From Gilichinskyi gelida (GTDB lineage: Bacteria > Acidobacteriota > Thermoanaerobaculia > Gp7-AA8), in assembly GCA_038040385.1 (NCBI GenBank), contig JBBPII010000001.1, positions 248,001 to 312,000 of the forward strand: a stretch of 64,000 bases of DNA, written 5' to 3'. Every line of letters begins with the position of its first letter. Position 1 is the stretch's first letter. A model generated the notes under the pieces. It did not search any database, was not told the DNA's origin, and saw only the letters and a list, made by a program, of their open reading frames with translations. Below are positions 63,384-64,000 of this stretch, piece after piece. The position numbers and the translations under genes were made by a program.

Positions 63384-64000
63384 ATGACAGACACCGCGAC
63401 CGTGACGCGCTACCGCTTCGTTCAATACGGCGGCGGCGTCGAAGTCCTCGACCGCCTCGCCATCCGCGATCGCATCCGGAGCGGCGACATCGAAGCGCAC
63501 TCCGAACTGTCGGTCGTCGGCACCGAGGAGTGGCAGGCCGCCGCGTCGATCCCGGAGCTGACGCGCTACTTCGAGCTCGCCGCGTCGAGCTCGCGCCGGC
63601 CGAGCGGACAGCATGTCGTCATGCCCAGCAAGCCGCGCGAAGTGCAATCGATGGGAGAGCGCCTGCTCCGCGGCCTGCTGTATCCCATCGACGGCGGGCA
63701 AGTCTTCACGCTGTTCGGCCTCGCCGTCGGCAGCATCTTCCCGTTCCTCGGCTGGCTGTCGGCCGCGGCGGCCGCGGCCATCATGCTGGACATCATCCGC
63801 AAGTCGGCCGAAGGCTCGACGAAGATGCCGGCCATGGTCGATACGTCGAACATCGGCGAGCTGATTCGGGTGTACGTTCGCGTGGGCCTGGTGACGTTCA
63901 TCGCGCTCGCGCCGATCATCGCCGCCGGCTTCTGGTCGATGGTCGTGATCGCCACCAAGAGCGGCGGACTGCCGACGGTTCTGGCGATCATGGCGCTGGC
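63384..64000 (+). CDS. GYF_2-like domain membrane protein (3' end beyond the window)
   Basis: The frame is open from ATG 63384 to the window end (at least 205 residues). Residues about 7–62 look like a GYF_2 adaptor (RYRFVQYGGGVEVLDRLAIRDRIRSGDIEAHSELSVVGTEEWQAAASIPELTRYF). After a linker, membrane segments follow (about 112–132 FTLFGLAVGSIFPFLGWLSAAAAAA and 167–190 LVTFIALAPIIAAGFWSMVVIA), a DUF4013-like pattern. Probably an inner-membrane protein with a cytoplasmic peptide-binding head. No stop in the window. Confidence 0.75.
   Translation, partial: MTDTATVTRYRFVQYGGGVEVLDRLAIRDRIRSGDIEAHSELSVVGTEEWQAAASIPELTRYFELAASSSRRPSGQHVVMPSKPREVQSMGERLLRGLLYPIDGGQVFTLFGLAVGSIFPFLGWLSAAAAAAIMLDIIRKSAEGSTKMPAMVDTSNIGELIRVYVRVGLVTFIALAPIIAAGFWSMVVIATKSGGLPTVLAIMAL

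Overview
The window is a GC-rich (high-60s % by eye), densely coded bacterial chromosome segment. Gene content points to Acidobacteriota. Supporting features are several proteins of the 'VWFA-related acidobacterial' type, a DUF1549/DUF1553 plus DUF1501 pair, two PilB/GspE ATPases (one with a GAF domain) and PilT, an ECF sigma–FecR–TonB-receptor unit, and the inverted-repeat families common in that phylum's soil genomes. Lineage is inferred from gene families, not from a marker gene. I saw no rRNA, tRNA, CRISPR array, prophage or transposase.

Layout. 1–3.5 kb: cysS (cut by the window edge), a BtpA-like gene gutted by a 100-bp palindrome, a VanZ-like protein, and a receiver protein with a tail-anchored partner. 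3.5–9.2 kb: a KirBac channel, the DUF1549/DUF1501 secreted pair and a CPA2 antiporter. 9.2–15.6 kb: M48 lipoprotein, DmpA-type peptidase, a decayed SDR gene, a tail-to-tail pair of related 92-aa proteins, UspA, a lipoprotein, a YbjN-like protein and RlmI. 15.6–30 kb: four VWFA-type modules (one pair joined across a probable frameshift) interleaved with two type II/IV secretion ATPases. 30–38 kb: small housekeeping and regulatory genes (YjbR, receiver, DUF885 peptidase, a formamidopyrimidine-DNA glycosylase-like enzyme, LuxR, DUF72, PlsC-like, PadR, EAL). This stretch also holds a carboxymuconolactone decarboxylase-fold gene with an in-frame TGA. 38–44.4 kb: carboxylesterase, pilT, recX, alaS and a nucleotidyltransferase, closed by a clear terminator. 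44.4–55.6 kb: a large secreted protein, a methyltransferase, a zinc-ribbon protein, a methylmalonyl-CoA-mutase-type subunit, a secreted cupredoxin, a two-gene cysteine-rich unit, FtsK, a lipase and a phosphoesterase. 55.6–64 kb: a cytochrome/copper-monooxygenase-like protein next to the sigma–FecR–TonB operon, a DUF5706 membrane protein, a zinc peptidase, a second phosphoesterase and a GYF-like membrane protein cut by the window edge.

Most striking observation: at 33617–34159 (minus strand) a thiol-redox (AhpD/CMD) fold gene is interrupted by TGA exactly where the second cysteine of its CxxC motif should be. Directly downstream is a perfect 6-bp stem with a GGU-containing loop. Its length and distance from UGA closely match the E. 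coli fdhF SECIS. I read this as a CxxU selenoprotein that simple gene calling splits in two.

A second theme is palindromic repeats. At least six sequence types are present. One type occurs four times between genes and another twice. Two copies are translated in frame inside genes (ftsK and the TonB receptor), one replaces the middle of a gene (btpA), and one supplies a start codon (phosphoesterase at 62481).
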